Shown in pieces: positions 49,893-59,012 of a DNA stretch of 64,000 nt (position 1 is the stretch's first letter; every line of letters begins with the position of its first letter). A program made the translations under genes and the position numbers. The notes below the pieces were generated by a model. It saw only the letters and a list, made by a program, of their open reading frames with translations, ran no database searches and had not been told where the DNA came from. Source of the DNA: Hymenobacter aerophilus DSM 13606 (lineage in GTDB: Bacteria; Bacteroidota; Bacteroidia; Cytophagales; Hymenobacteraceae); NCBI RefSeq assembly GCF_000382225.1, contig NZ_KB907815.1, positions 27,193-91,192 on the forward strand, read 5' to 3'.

Positions 49893-51220
49893 TACTCACC
49901 AACTATCCGGGTGGGGGTTTGCTGGCCGCTGATGATGGGGGCAGCGGCGCGGCCAATGGCCGTGATGACAGCCGTCATGTTGGGCAGGTCGAGGCTCTCC
50001 ACTTCATCATTGACCGAGTGGTAGAGCTTGTCGGTCGGAATCTGGTCGGTGCTGATAGTGTGGGCCGGCACGCCCAGGCGGGCCAGCGTGGCGTTGTCGG
50101 AGCGGTAGAACAGGTTCTGCTCGGGATACGGGTCGGGCTCGAACCGGAACACCGAACCCTGAGCGTTCTGCTGGAGCAAACGGCCGAAATCCGACTTATC
50201 GAAGCCCGTGATGAAGGCCGTGTTGGGCCCGAATTTGGCCTGCTTGCCAATCATTTCGATGTTGAACATGGCCACCACCTGCGCGGGCGGTAGCTGCTGC
50301 GAGAAGTAGCGGGCCCCGAAGCCCCCAATTTCCTCGGCCACGAAGGCCACGAATACCAGCGGCCGGGCGTTGTTGTGGCGCTGCTTGAAATACTCGGCCA
50401 GCGCCACCACGGCCGTGGTGCCGCTGGCGTCGTCGTCGGCCCCGTTGGCAATCGAGTCGCCGGCCACGGCGGGCAGAATCCCGATGTGGTCGTAGTGGCC
50501 GCTGAACACAACCTGCTCCTGAGCCCGGTTCTTATCCAGCCCCGGCAGCACGCCCACCACGTTGCGCAGCATCACCGTGCGGATGTCGGTGGTAGCCGTC
50601 ACCAGAAACTTGAGCGGGCCGGCCGGGGCCGCGCCCAGCACAAGCAGGGTGGAAAACGGCGCCGGCTTATCGGGCCGCAGCCCGGCACGCGCCACAAAGC
50701 CGGCCACGCGCTTAAACGCTTTCGCCTGTGCCGTATCAACGAACACAATAGTGTTGGCCTGCGGGTTGAGCAGCGGCCGGATTTCCTTGAGCAGGTTGTC
50801 CTTGGCCCCGATGGTTATGACGCGGGGGGAGGGCTCGTCGTAATGCATCCAGTTCAGCTTGGGCTGACCCGAAACCAGCACATACCGCTCGGCCGGCACC
50901 ACTGCTCCGTCCACCGATACCAGGATGGGCTTGGTGTGGGCCTCGTACACCGGAAACGACTGCGAAAAGTCAGTCAGGCCCGGCAGCGGCTCCAGCCCGA
51001 TGCGCTGGAACTCGGCCACCAGAAAATCGGCGGCTTTTTCGCCCCCCGGCTGCCCCGAAGCGCGGCCCAGCATATCGTCGGCGGCCAGCGTCCGCACCAC
51101 GCGCTCCACGGTGGCGGCCGACACGCCGGGGGCGGCGGGCTGCTTCACCGGCTTTTTCTGGGCACAAACCGAACCGCCCGACAGCCCGAGCAGCAAAACG
51201 AGAACAATAGCTTTAACCAT
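49892..51220 (-). CDS. Exported M28-family metallopeptidase
   Basis: A 442-residue secreted peptidase. The signal peptide is MVKAIVLVLLLGLSGGSVCAQ. The zinc-binding sites of M28 are visible in order: FSGHYDHIGI (His), NGADDDASGT (bridging Asp), VAFVAEEIGG (catalytic Glu pair), FNIEMIGK and a late His in DKLYHSVNDE. This gives a co-catalytic dinuclear zinc site. A small PA-like insertion (VAGFVARAG..., TATTDI) lies between. It is probably periplasmic or secreted, releasing N-terminal amino acids. ATG 51220 was chosen for the signal peptide. It is the only gene of its unit. Confidence 0.9.
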   Translation of the reverse strand: MVKAIVLVLLLGLSGGSVCAQKKPVKQPAAPGVSAATVERVVRTLAADDMLGRASGQPGGEKAADFLVAEFQRIGLEPLPGLTDFSQSFPVYEAHTKPILVSVDGAVVPAERYVLVSGQPKLNWMHYDEPSPRVITIGAKDNLLKEIRPLLNPQANTIVFVDTAQAKAFKRVAGFVARAGLRPDKPAPFSTLLVLGAAPAGPLKFLVTATTDIRTVMLRNVVGVLPGLDKNRAQEQVVFSGHYDHIGILPAVAGDSIANGADDDASGTTAVVALAEYFKQRHNNARPLVFVAFVAEEIGGFGARYFSQQLPPAQVVAMFNIEMIGKQAKFGPNTAFITGFDKSDFGRLLQQNAQGSVFRFEPDPYPEQNLFYRSDNATLARLGVPAHTISTDQIPTDKLYHSVNDEVESLDLPNMTAVITAIGRAAAPIISGQQTPTRIVGE

Positions 51221-51318
51221 GGCGCAAAATAGAATCTTGCCCCGGATTTTACGCATAGTGCTTCTACAGTATTCTTATTTCACCGGCGCAATTTTCTAAA
51301 ACCTGCAGCACGAAGCAC

Positions 51319-52044
51319 TTACCGGGCTTCTGCAGTGGCCAATACCGCCGCCCAGTCGGTGTCAGTTTTAGCTGTCTCGGCTCCGGAAACGGTTTTCAGG
51401 GCTAGCTCGGGCGCGGCGGCCTGCAGCATTTTCAGTGTCAGCTTTAAAGGCACCAACTTTTTGTCAGGCCGTAGCAGGAAATACTGGCTGCTGTCCAGAA
51501 TCTCGTCGTAGTTGCGGCTGCTGCCATATGCCTGGTGCGAATCGGCTTTATTAAGCTGCTTGATATAGCGCCTGAGCAGCGTGTAGCGGCCTTTGTGGAG
51601 CACCTCCACATAGTCGGCCTGGTGGCGCGGGTTGGGCGACTCGGTGAAGCGGCGGAAGATGCGGGTGCGGGCCGGCGCGAGTGGGGTAGCCGGCTCATCC
51701 AGCTCGAAACCCGCTACGAGCTGGTCGTTGAGTTGCAGCGAATCAGTAGGCTTATTCAGAGGCCGCATCAGCAGTCGCTGGTTCAGGATGTCCACCTTAA
51801 TGGGCACCGGAGCCAGCGGCAGGTTATTGCTCATTTTCAGCCGGGCCGGCAGCCACCGTTTGTCTAGGTAAGGCGAGCCCACGGTGTTGGCGCTGTTGCC
51901 CCCCGGAACTACGGTGGGAGCACCTGCCACTAAGCTATTGAGGTTGGCCTGCCCGGCAGCCCCCATTTGGTCGGCAGCCGACTGCTGGGCGGCGGCACTG
52001 AGCGGCAGCAGACCCGCCAGCAGGGCAATATATCTAGCTTTCAT
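51319..52044 (-). CDS. Secreted protein, hypothetical
   Basis: A 241-residue exported protein I do not recognise. It begins with a signal peptide (MKARYIALLAGLLPLSAAAQ). The next stretch is Gly/Ala/Asn-rich (QMGAAGQANLNSLVAGAPT). The rest contains PIKVDILNQRLLMRP and a region FTESPNPRHQADYVEVLHKGRYTLLRRYIKQL. TGTCTTTG, one base off the -7 box, lies just upstream of the start. No neighbour suggests a role. Confidence 0.7.
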   Translation of the reverse strand: MKARYIALLAGLLPLSAAAQQSAADQMGAAGQANLNSLVAGAPTVVPGGNSANTVGSPYLDKRWLPARLKMSNNLPLAPVPIKVDILNQRLLMRPLNKPTDSLQLNDQLVAGFELDEPATPLAPARTRIFRRFTESPNPRHQADYVEVLHKGRYTLLRRYIKQLNKADSHQAYGSSRNYDEILDSSQYFLLRPDKKLVPLKLTLKMLQAAAPELALKTVSGAETAKTDTDWAAVLATAEAR

Positions 52045-52181
52045 AACCGAATGATATAGCAAAGACAGAAAAGCTAAAGCTACGGTTTTCAGGCCAGTAA
52101 CCAGTGCCGCTGAAAAGCCCGAAGCATGACAGGATTCAACCTTCCTTGCCTTGGGCTTTTCTCCTTTCCTGCTCGCCTACC

Positions 52182-55100
52182 CTACCCCAGCGTCAGCACC
52201 AAGTCGTCGGCGTTTACCAGCGTGCCCTCGGCCAGGTTTACGGCCTGCACGGTGGTGTCGTCGGGGGCGGTGATGGTGGTTTCCATCTTCATGGCTTCGA
52301 TGATGAACAGGGGCGTGTTTTTGCGCACCGGCTCGCCGCTTTTCACCAGCACCCGGCTCAGCAGGCCCTGCAGGGGCGCGCCCAGCTGGCGGGGGTTGGC
52401 TTTGTCGGCTTTCGGGTTCATAATGCGCTTGACCTCCACCGACTGGTCGCGGATTTTGAGGTTGCGGGTCTGGCCGTTGAGGGTGAAGAACAGCGTGCGG
52501 TTGCCGTCCTCGTCCACCGGGCCAATGCTCTGCAGGCCCACGATGATGCTCTTGCCGCGGGCAATTTCAATGAGCGTTTCGGCGCCCGGCTGCAGGCCGT
52601 AGTAAAACACCGGCGTCGGCACCACCGACACGTCGCCGTACTGCTGGCGGAAGTCCCAGTACTGCTCGAACACCTTGGGGTAGAGCAGCCACGAGAGCAC
52701 GTCGGTGAACTTGCCTTCGACCTCGAACTTTTCCTTGAAATTGGCCTGCTCCTGCTCGAAGTCAATCGGGGCCAGGTGTTCGTTGGGCCGGTCGGTGAAG
52801 GGTTGCTCGCCTTTCAGTACCACGGCCTGCACGTCGGCGGGCCAGCCGCCTTCGGGCTGGCCAATGTCGCCGCGGAACAGCTGGCGCACCGACTCGGGGA
52901 AGTTGAGCGTCTCGCCCTTCGCCAGCACGTCGGCCGTGGTCAGGTCGTTGGATACCAGGAACAGCGCCATGTCGCCGACTACTTTCGACGAGGGCGTGAC
53001 CTTCACGATGTCGCCGAACAGCTGGTTGACGTCGGCGAAGGTCGTTTTCACGGTTTCGAACTTGTCGAGCAAACCCAGCGCCTGGGCCTGGGGCCGCAGG
53101 TTGGAGTACTGCCCGCCCGGAATTTCGTGCTGGAACACCTCCGAGGTGCCCGCCTTCAGGCCCGACTCGAAGGGGTAGTAGTACTCGCGCACCGTTTCCC
53201 AGTAAGTCGAGAATTCGTTGAGCGAGAGTTGGTTGAACTCGCGGTGCCGGGGCTGGCCGCGTAGCATCTCCACCACCGAGTTGAAGTTGGGCTGCGAGGT
53301 GAGGCCCGAGAGCGAGCCTAGGGCTACATCAATCACGTTAACGCCGGCCTCCACGGCCTTGAGGTAGGTGGCCGGCTGCAGGCTGCTGGTGTCGTGGGTG
53401 TGCAGGTGGATGGGCAGGCTGATGGTGTCGCGCAGGGCCGTAATCAGCTCCTGGGCGGCGTAGGGCTTCAGCAGGCCGGCCATGTCCTTGATGCAGAGGA
53501 TGTGGGCGCCGGCGTCCTCAATCTGGCGGGCCAGCCGCAGGTAGTAGTCGAGGTTGTACTTCTGGTGGCGGCTCACGTCGAGCAGGTCGCCGGTGTAGCA
53601 GATGCTGGCCTCGGCGAGCCGGTCGGTTTTGTTGCGCACGAAGCCAATGCAGGCCTCCATGCCCGGCATCCAGTTCAGCGAGTCGAATATGCGGAACACG
53701 TCGATGCCGGTTTCGGCCGCCTGCTGCACGAACCGCTCGGTCAGGTTGTCGGGGTAGGCCTTGTAGCCCACGCCGTTGGCCCCACGAATCAGCATCTGGA
53801 GCAGAATGTTGGGCACGGCGGCGCGCAGCTTGGCCAGCCGCTCCCAGGGGTCTTCGTGCAAAAAGCGCAGCGCCACATCGAATGTGGCCCCGCCCCAGCA
53901 CTCCAGCGAGAAGGTTTGCGGGTGCTCGTGGGCGTAGCGGCCGGCCACCTTCAGCATGTCGAAGGTGCGCATGCGGGTGGCCAGTAAGCTCTGGTGGGCG
54001 TCGCGCAGCGTGGTGTCGGTGTAGTGGATTTGGGGGTCGGCGCGCAGCCACTTGGAGAACCCCTCGGGGCCCAGCTCGGTGAGCAGCTGCTTGGTGCCGG
54101 CCGGCGGTGGGCCCGTGAGGTCCGATTCGGGCAGGCGGGGCTTGCGCAGCTCCTTTTTGGGGTCGACGCTGCCCGCGACGTCGGCGTGGCCGTTCACGCT
54201 CACGTCGCCCAGAAAGCGCAGGATGCGGGTGGCCCGGTCGCGGCGCTGCTGAAAGCGGAACAGCTCGGGGTGGTCTTTGATGAAGTCGACGTTGGCCTCG
54301 CCGGCCATGAAAACCGGGTGGGCAATGATGTTCTGCAGGAACTGGATGTTGGTGCTCACCCCACGCACCCGGAATTCGTCGAGGGTGCGGGCCATCTTCT
54401 GGGCCGCATCGGCCAGGGTGGGCGCCTGGGTCGACACCTTCACCAGCAGCGAATCGAAGAACGGCGACACCCGCACCCCGCTGTACACCGAGCCCTGGTC
54501 GAGGCGGATGCCGAAGCCGCCGGCCGAGCGGTAGGCCGTGATGGTGCCGTAATCGGGCTTGAAATCCTGCTCAGGGTTTTCGGTGGTGATGCGGCACTGG
54601 ATGGCGTAGCCGTTTTTCATCGGCACCACCTCGGGCCCCAGGTTGATTTCGGGGTCGGTGAGGCGGTAACCGGCCGCCACGTAGAGCTGGGTTTTAATCA
54701 GGTCGACGCCGGTAATCATCTCCGTCACGGTGTGCTCGACCTGGATGCGCGGGTTCACTTCTATGAAGTAGATGCGGTTGAGCTCGGGGTTCACCAGGAA
54801 TTCCACAGTGCCCACGTTGTTGTAGCCCACGGCCCGGCCCAGGCGAAGGGCGTACTCGTAGAGCTGCTCGCGCATTTCGGGCGTCAGGTGCAACGAGGGG
54901 GCTACTTCCACCACTTTCTGGTAGCGGCGCTGCACCGAGCAGTCGCGCTCGTAGAGGTGCGTGAGGCCGCCGTGGTTGTCGGCCACCAACTGCACCTCAA
55001 TGTGCTTGGGCCGCTCCACGAACCGCTCCAGAAATACGGTGTCGTCGCCAAAGGCCTTCAGCGCCTCGTTGCGGGCCTCAAAAAAGCCGCGCTCCAGTTG

Positions 55101-55631
55101 CTCATCGTCGCGGATGACGCGCATGCCCCGGCCGCCGCCGCCGCTGGCCGCCTTCAGCATCACCGGGTAGCCGATGCGGTGGGCTTCCACCAGCGCCACC
55201 TCCAGGTCGGTCAGGTCCTGCTCACTGCTTTCGATGATGGGCACGCCGCACTCCACGGCCACGCGCTTGGCGGCCACCTTGTCGCCCAGCGCATCCATCA
55301 CCTCCGGCCGCGGGCCGACGAAGATGATGCCTTCCTCGCGGCAGCGGCGGGCCAGCGTGGCGTTTTCGCTCAGGAAGCCGTAGCCGGGATGAATGGCATC
55401 AACCTGATTCTCTTTAGCTGTCCGGATAATACCTTCAATGTCGAGGTAGGGCTTGAGCGGGTCATCGTCGCGGCCCACCTGGTAGGCCTCGTCGGCCTTG
55501 TAGCGGTGCAGCGAGTAGCGGTCTTCGTAGGTGTAGATGGCCACGGTGCGGATGCCCAGCTCGGTGGCGGCGCGCAGCACGCGAATGGCAATTTCGCCGC
55601 GGTTGGCGACCAGTAAACGACGGATATTCAT
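52182..55631 (-). CDS. pyc: Pyruvate carboxylase
   Basis: A 1149-residue biotin enzyme that carboxylates pyruvate to oxaloacetate to refill the TCA cycle. Biotin carboxylase domain: RRLLVANRGEIAIRVLRAA, SGGGGRGMRVI and the ERDCSVQRRYQKVVE catalytic loop. Carboxyltransferase domain: FSLECWGGATFDVALRF, IKDMAGLLKPYAA and HLHTHDTSSLQPATYL. The C-terminal biotin carrier contains AMKMETT with the biotinylated lysine at about K1115. Domain order and length match the alpha4 single-chain type. Start ATG 55631 (MNIRRLLVANRG). No accompanying biotin-protein ligase gene is in the window. Confidence 0.96.
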   Translation of the reverse strand: MNIRRLLVANRGEIAIRVLRAATELGIRTVAIYTYEDRYSLHRYKADEAYQVGRDDDPLKPYLDIEGIIRTAKENQVDAIHPGYGFLSENATLARRCREEGIIFVGPRPEVMDALGDKVAAKRVAVECGVPIIESSEQDLTDLEVALVEAHRIGYPVMLKAASGGGGRGMRVIRDDEQLERGFFEARNEALKAFGDDTVFLERFVERPKHIEVQLVADNHGGLTHLYERDCSVQRRYQKVVEVAPSLHLTPEMREQLYEYALRLGRAVGYNNVGTVEFLVNPELNRIYFIEVNPRIQVEHTVTEMITGVDLIKTQLYVAAGYRLTDPEINLGPEVVPMKNGYAIQCRITTENPEQDFKPDYGTITAYRSAGGFGIRLDQGSVYSGVRVSPFFDSLLVKVSTQAPTLADAAQKMARTLDEFRVRGVSTNIQFLQNIIAHPVFMAGEANVDFIKDHPELFRFQQRRDRATRILRFLGDVSVNGHADVAGSVDPKKELRKPRLPESDLTGPPPAGTKQLLTELGPEGFSKWLRADPQIHYTDTTLRDAHQSLLATRMRTFDMLKVAGRYAHEHPQTFSLECWGGATFDVALRFLHEDPWERLAKLRAAVPNILLQMLIRGANGVGYKAYPDNLTERFVQQAAETGIDVFRIFDSLNWMPGMEACIGFVRNKTDRLAEASICYTGDLLDVSRHQKYNLDYYLRLARQIEDAGAHILCIKDMAGLLKPYAAQELITALRDTISLPIHLHTHDTSSLQPATYLKAVEAGVNVIDVALGSLSGLTSQPNFNSVVEMLRGQPRHREFNQLSLNEFSTYWETVREYYYPFESGLKAGTSEVFQHEIPGGQYSNLRPQAQALGLLDKFETVKTTFADVNQLFGDIVKVTPSSKVVGDMALFLVSNDLTTADVLAKGETLNFPESVRQLFRGDIGQPEGGWPADVQAVVLKGEQPFTDRPNEHLAPIDFEQEQANFKEKFEVEGKFTDVLSWLLYPKVFEQYWDFRQQYGDVSVVPTPVFYYGLQPGAETLIEIARGKSIIVGLQSIGPVDEDGNRTLFFTLNGQTRNLKIRDQSVEVKRIMNPKADKANPRQLGAPLQGLLSRVLVKSGEPVRKNTPLFIIEAMKMETTITAPDDTTVQAVNLAEGTLVNADDLVLTLG

Positions 55632-55780
55632 GCGGCAGGAAGGAATAGGGGTCACGAAGGAAGATGCCGCAAGCTACGGAAGGCGACGCAAAAACGTTAG
55701 CGAATATTTGCTGACAGCGAAATTTTGTGCCGCCTCAGCTCTGTTGCTGCCCGTCTAACCTGGCCACTGGCTTCGACAAC

Positions 55781-56784
55781 TCAGTTTTCCCGGTTGATAA
55801 GGTTTACGACCAGCGTCACCATCACCTCCTTGTCTTCGGGCTTGCTTTCAGCAATAAGCAGTGTGAGGGCTACCAAGGCATTATCGGCGAGGCGGCGCGA
55901 ACCGTCGGGCTTGTAGAGGCAGCCGTTTTTGTCCATAAACCATACGAACAGAACCGAAGGTCAGCGAAGCTAAAGGCGGCAATGCGTTTATTGCCGTCAG
56001 AGAACGAATGGTTCTTCACTACAAAGTAGAGCAGGTTGGCCGCTTTTTCTTCCACGCTCGGATACAGTTCCTCGCCTCCAAAGCTCTGGTAGATGGTGCG
56101 CACCGAACTTTCAAACGACTGGTCCTTCTCGCGCCCAAACAACGTACTACCGCCAAACTGAGCCCGCAGCCCATCAACGGCCCGCATAGCCGCCTCGTAG
56201 GTTAGCTCGAACGGCGTATCGGGCGAGGTGGCCACGACGCGCAGGCGCTGGTGGTCGTACTGGTCGAGCACGTCGAGGGCGCGGGCGTAGTCACTGAGCA
56301 CTCGGAGTAGCGCCGTGGTCTGGTCGGGCGTGAGTTCCTGATTCTCCACTATTTCACCCTGCAGGGCCAGCAGCCGTTTCAGTTCCCGCAGCTGCTGGGC
56401 ATCCTGGCGCAGCCGCTTTTCATTCAATGCAAATCCCTGCACCAGAAACTCACGCAGCGTCCGTGTAGCCCACTGCCTAAACTGGGTACCCTGGCGGGAC
56501 TTCACGCGGTAGCCGACTGAAATTATTACGTCGAGGTTGTAGTGCTTGGTCTGGTAATTCTTGCCATCGACGGCAGTTGTCAAGAAATCCTTGACAACTG
56601 AACTTTCCTCTAATTCCCCCTCACGAAATGCATTCCGGGTATGAAGGCTGATGTTTTGCTTGGTTGTGTCGAACAACTCCGCCATCTGGGCTTGGGTGAG
56701 CCAAACAGTTTCGTGCTGAAGCTGCACGTCAAGGCGGGTTAGCCCATCGGCCGACTGGTAGAGCAGGATATTGGAAGAGGACAT
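55781..56784 (-). pseudogene. RhuM-family protein with Fic/DOC-like C-terminus, frameshifted
   Basis: The gene starts ATG 56784. The N-terminal RhuM part (ETVWLTQAQMAELFDTTKQNIS, VISVGYRVKSRQGTQFRQWA) reads normally up to the Fic-like stretch KNHSFSDGNKRIAAF. The frame then shifts: removing the 20 bases at 55952-55971 restores LFVWFMDKNGCLYKPDGSRR and continues to NLINREN and the TGA stop at 55781. As it stands the product loses about 60 C-terminal residues. The unbroken version would be about 327 residues, the usual RhuM length. RhuM/Fic proteins are often linked to toxin or mobile elements; this copy is likely broken. Confidence 0.82.
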
Positions 56785-56849
56785 GGAAGTAAAGCGGAAG
56801 GGATGCTAGCGCGCACTTGAAACTACTGCATTTCGACTACTACTCCGGC

Positions 56850-58058
56850 CTACTTCGTCAGCACCCGCAAACTCAACCGGCGGTTCATGGCGCGGCCGGC
56901 GGCAGTTTCGTTGGAGGCTATGGGGTAGTTGGGGCCGTAACCGCGGGCTTCGAGGCGCGAGGGGCTCACGCCCATTTCCACGAGGGCAGTCCAAGCGGTG
57001 CGGGCGCGGGCTTCACTCAGCTGCCGGTTCATCTGGTAGTTGCCCACGCTGTCGGTGTAGCCGCCTATTTTGAGGCGGGCCTGCGGATAGCTCTGCAGCA
57101 AAAGCGCAATGTTTTTGAGCTGATTTCTCGATTCGGGCGTGAGCGTGGCCTGGCCCGTCATGAAGAATACCCGGTCGAAGCTGATCCAGCCCCGGGTGCG
57201 GTCCACGGTATCTACCTGCTGGCGGGGGCTGCTCAGGAACTGGTAAAGCTGGCTTTCGGTGGACTGGCGGCCCACATTACGCACCTGCTGGCCTTTGGGC
57301 AGCGGCAGCGTGATGGGCGTGCCGGTGTGGTAAATGTAGTAACCCGATTTCGCGTCGTAGTGCCCGTCTACCAGCGGCGGCGCAATGGTGCCCGCCCGGC
57401 GGCTTCCCGGCTGGTAGCGCGGCCGGCTCCGGGCGGCGGCCGCCGGCAGAGGAGCAGTTGGCCGCGCTGCAGCCGGTTGGGCTGAGGTAGGCGGCGAAGG
57501 AGTTGCGGCAGCTACCGGAGCGGCTGCTGCAACTGCTGCCGGAGTGGCTGGCGGAGCGGCGGCTGGTTTGGTGGCAACGGCCGCCGGGCGGCCGGCCGGT
57601 TTGGCAGCAGTTGCGGCCTTCGCGCGGGCAGCCGTGGCCGCCTCGCCCGGCGGAATAATGCGGCACTGCTGAATATAGGTCAGGTAGTCGCGGTTGGGCG
57701 TTTGGTTCGGCCCTTTTTCCACGGGGAAAAGCACGAACGTGCCGTTGGCCGTTTTGCCGGCCAGCAGAAAGATGTTCTCGATTTTCTGGGGCTGAAAACC
57801 GGTCTGGCTGACCTGTAGCAGGTAAGGCCCGCCCACTGCCAGGCCCTTGAAGGCGAAGTTACCGGCCTCATCGGTGGTGGTCGTGGTGCGGGTCTGGCTG
57901 GGCCCGTGCACCACTACTACCGCCGCCTTTTCGAGGGCCTGGTTGTTGGGCGCCATCACGTTGCCGACGATGCCCACCAGCTCCTGGGCCACTCCGGGCG
58001 TGGCCAGACTCAGCAGCCCCAGCAGAACGAGCAGCAGGAAAGTAGAGAAGCGTTTCAT
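56850..58058 (-). CDS. OmpA-family protein with carboxypeptidase-regulatory-like N-terminus
   Basis: A 402-residue exported protein. The signal peptide is MKRFSTFLLLVLLGLLSLATPGVAQ. A regulatory-like beta domain follows (VMAPNNQALEKAAVVVVHG, TTTTTDEAGNFAFKGL). Residues about 140-225 form an Ala/Pro-rich linker (AAAPPATPAAVAAAAPVA). The C-terminal OmpA domain (RVFFMTGQATLTPESRNQLKNI, KIGGYTDSVGNYQMNRQLSEAR) should bind peptidoglycan. There is no beta-barrel, so it is a soluble periplasmic or lipid-less anchor. TAATTTTG lies about 78 bases upstream. Confidence 0.85.
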   Translation of the reverse strand: MKRFSTFLLLVLLGLLSLATPGVAQELVGIVGNVMAPNNQALEKAAVVVVHGPSQTRTTTTTDEAGNFAFKGLAVGGPYLLQVSQTGFQPQKIENIFLLAGKTANGTFVLFPVEKGPNQTPNRDYLTYIQQCRIIPPGEAATAARAKAATAAKPAGRPAAVATKPAAAPPATPAAVAAAAPVAAATPSPPTSAQPAAARPTAPLPAAAARSRPRYQPGSRRAGTIAPPLVDGHYDAKSGYYIYHTGTPITLPLPKGQQVRNVGRQSTESQLYQFLSSPRQQVDTVDRTRGWISFDRVFFMTGQATLTPESRNQLKNIALLLQSYPQARLKIGGYTDSVGNYQMNRQLSEARARTAWTALVEMGVSPSRLEARGYGPNYPIASNETAAGRAMNRRLSLRVLTK

Positions 58059-58135
58059 AAGAATGTATTGAAGACCGAACCAAATAAATCAGTAACCCAA
58101 TGTAAGCACAATGCTGACTGATGCACATCAAAATA

Positions 58136-58143
58136 CAAAATTA
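58136..58143 (-). promoter_or_regulatory. Candidate -7 box (TAATTTTG) for the OmpA-family gene
   Basis: TAATTTTG on the minus strand fits TAnnTTTG, giving a leader of about 75 bases. The surrounding 58130-58180 region is unusually AT-rich for this genome. No -33 TTG is visible, so this is a moderate call. Confidence 0.4.
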
Positions 58144-58267
58144 TTTCTCTATTTAATTATATTTATAATGACAGATATTTCACCGCTCCGTCATTTCCTG
58201 CCAACGGCCAGAAACCTTCCCTGCATGTCCTAGTTCTCTGGCCGCCCCCTCACCTAACCTCCCACGC

Positions 58268-58981
58268 ATGGAATTCGCGGACCAGAACATTCTCATCATT
58301 GGCGCCTCTTCGGGTATTGGGCTGGCCACGGCCCGGCTGCTCAGCAAGCTCAACGCCAACCTCTACACGGCCTCGCGCACCCACTCGCCCGAGCTGGCCG
58401 AGCTGAACACGACCTTCGTGGAGCTCGACGTGACCCAGCTACTGGGCACCGCCCTCGACGCGCTGCCCGAGGTGCTGCACGGCGTGGTGTACTGCCCGGG
58501 CTCCATCAAGCTGCGGCCCTTCGAGCGGATTCCGCTGGCCGATTTTCAGGCCGATTTCCAGCTTAACGTGCTGGGCGCGGTGCAGGTGCTGCAGGCCTGC
58601 ATGAAGCGGCTCAAGAAAGCCGATGGCGCCTCCGTCGTGCTGTTCAGCACCGTGGCGGCCGATACGGGCATGTCGTTTCATGCCAGCATTGCCACAGCTA
58701 AAGCGGCCGTGGAGGGCCTCACGCGCGCGCTGGCCGCCGAGTACGCCGGCAGCAACATCCGCGTGAATTGCGTGGCGCCCTCGCTCACCGATACGCCCCT
58801 GGCCGCCGCCTTGCTCAACACGCCCGAAAAGCAGGAAGCCGGTGCCAAGCGCCACCCGCTGCAGCGCATCGGCCAGCCCCAGGATTTGGCCTACATGGCC
58901 TCTTTCCTGCTCTCCGACCACGGCTCATTCATCACCGGACAGGTGATGAACGTGGATGGCGGCATGGGCAATCTGAAGTAA
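58268..58981 (+). CDS. Short-chain dehydrogenase/reductase
   Basis: A 237-residue SDR. GASSGIGLATARLL gives the cofactor site. The usual NNAG is VYCPGS in this protein. The catalytic Ser lies in VVLFSTVAAD, and YxxxK is replaced by H-x-x-x-A-x-AK (FHASIATAKAAVEG). The C-terminal GQVMNVDGGMGNLK is of the enoyl-reductase or 3-oxoacyl-ACP reductase type. The atypical active site (His in place of Tyr) suggests either altered chemistry or a divergent branch. The start is ATG 58268, and the photolyase gene begins 32 bases after its stop. Confidence 0.82.
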   Translation: MEFADQNILIIGASSGIGLATARLLSKLNANLYTASRTHSPELAELNTTFVELDVTQLLGTALDALPEVLHGVVYCPGSIKLRPFERIPLADFQADFQLNVLGAVQVLQACMKRLKKADGASVVLFSTVAADTGMSFHASIATAKAAVEGLTRALAAEYAGSNIRVNCVAPSLTDTPLAAALLNTPEKQEAGAKRHPLQRIGQPQDLAYMASFLLSDHGSFITGQVMNVDGGMGNLK

Positions 58982-59012
58982 ACACCTTGGTTGAACTTCC
59001 TTCTGCCCGCCG

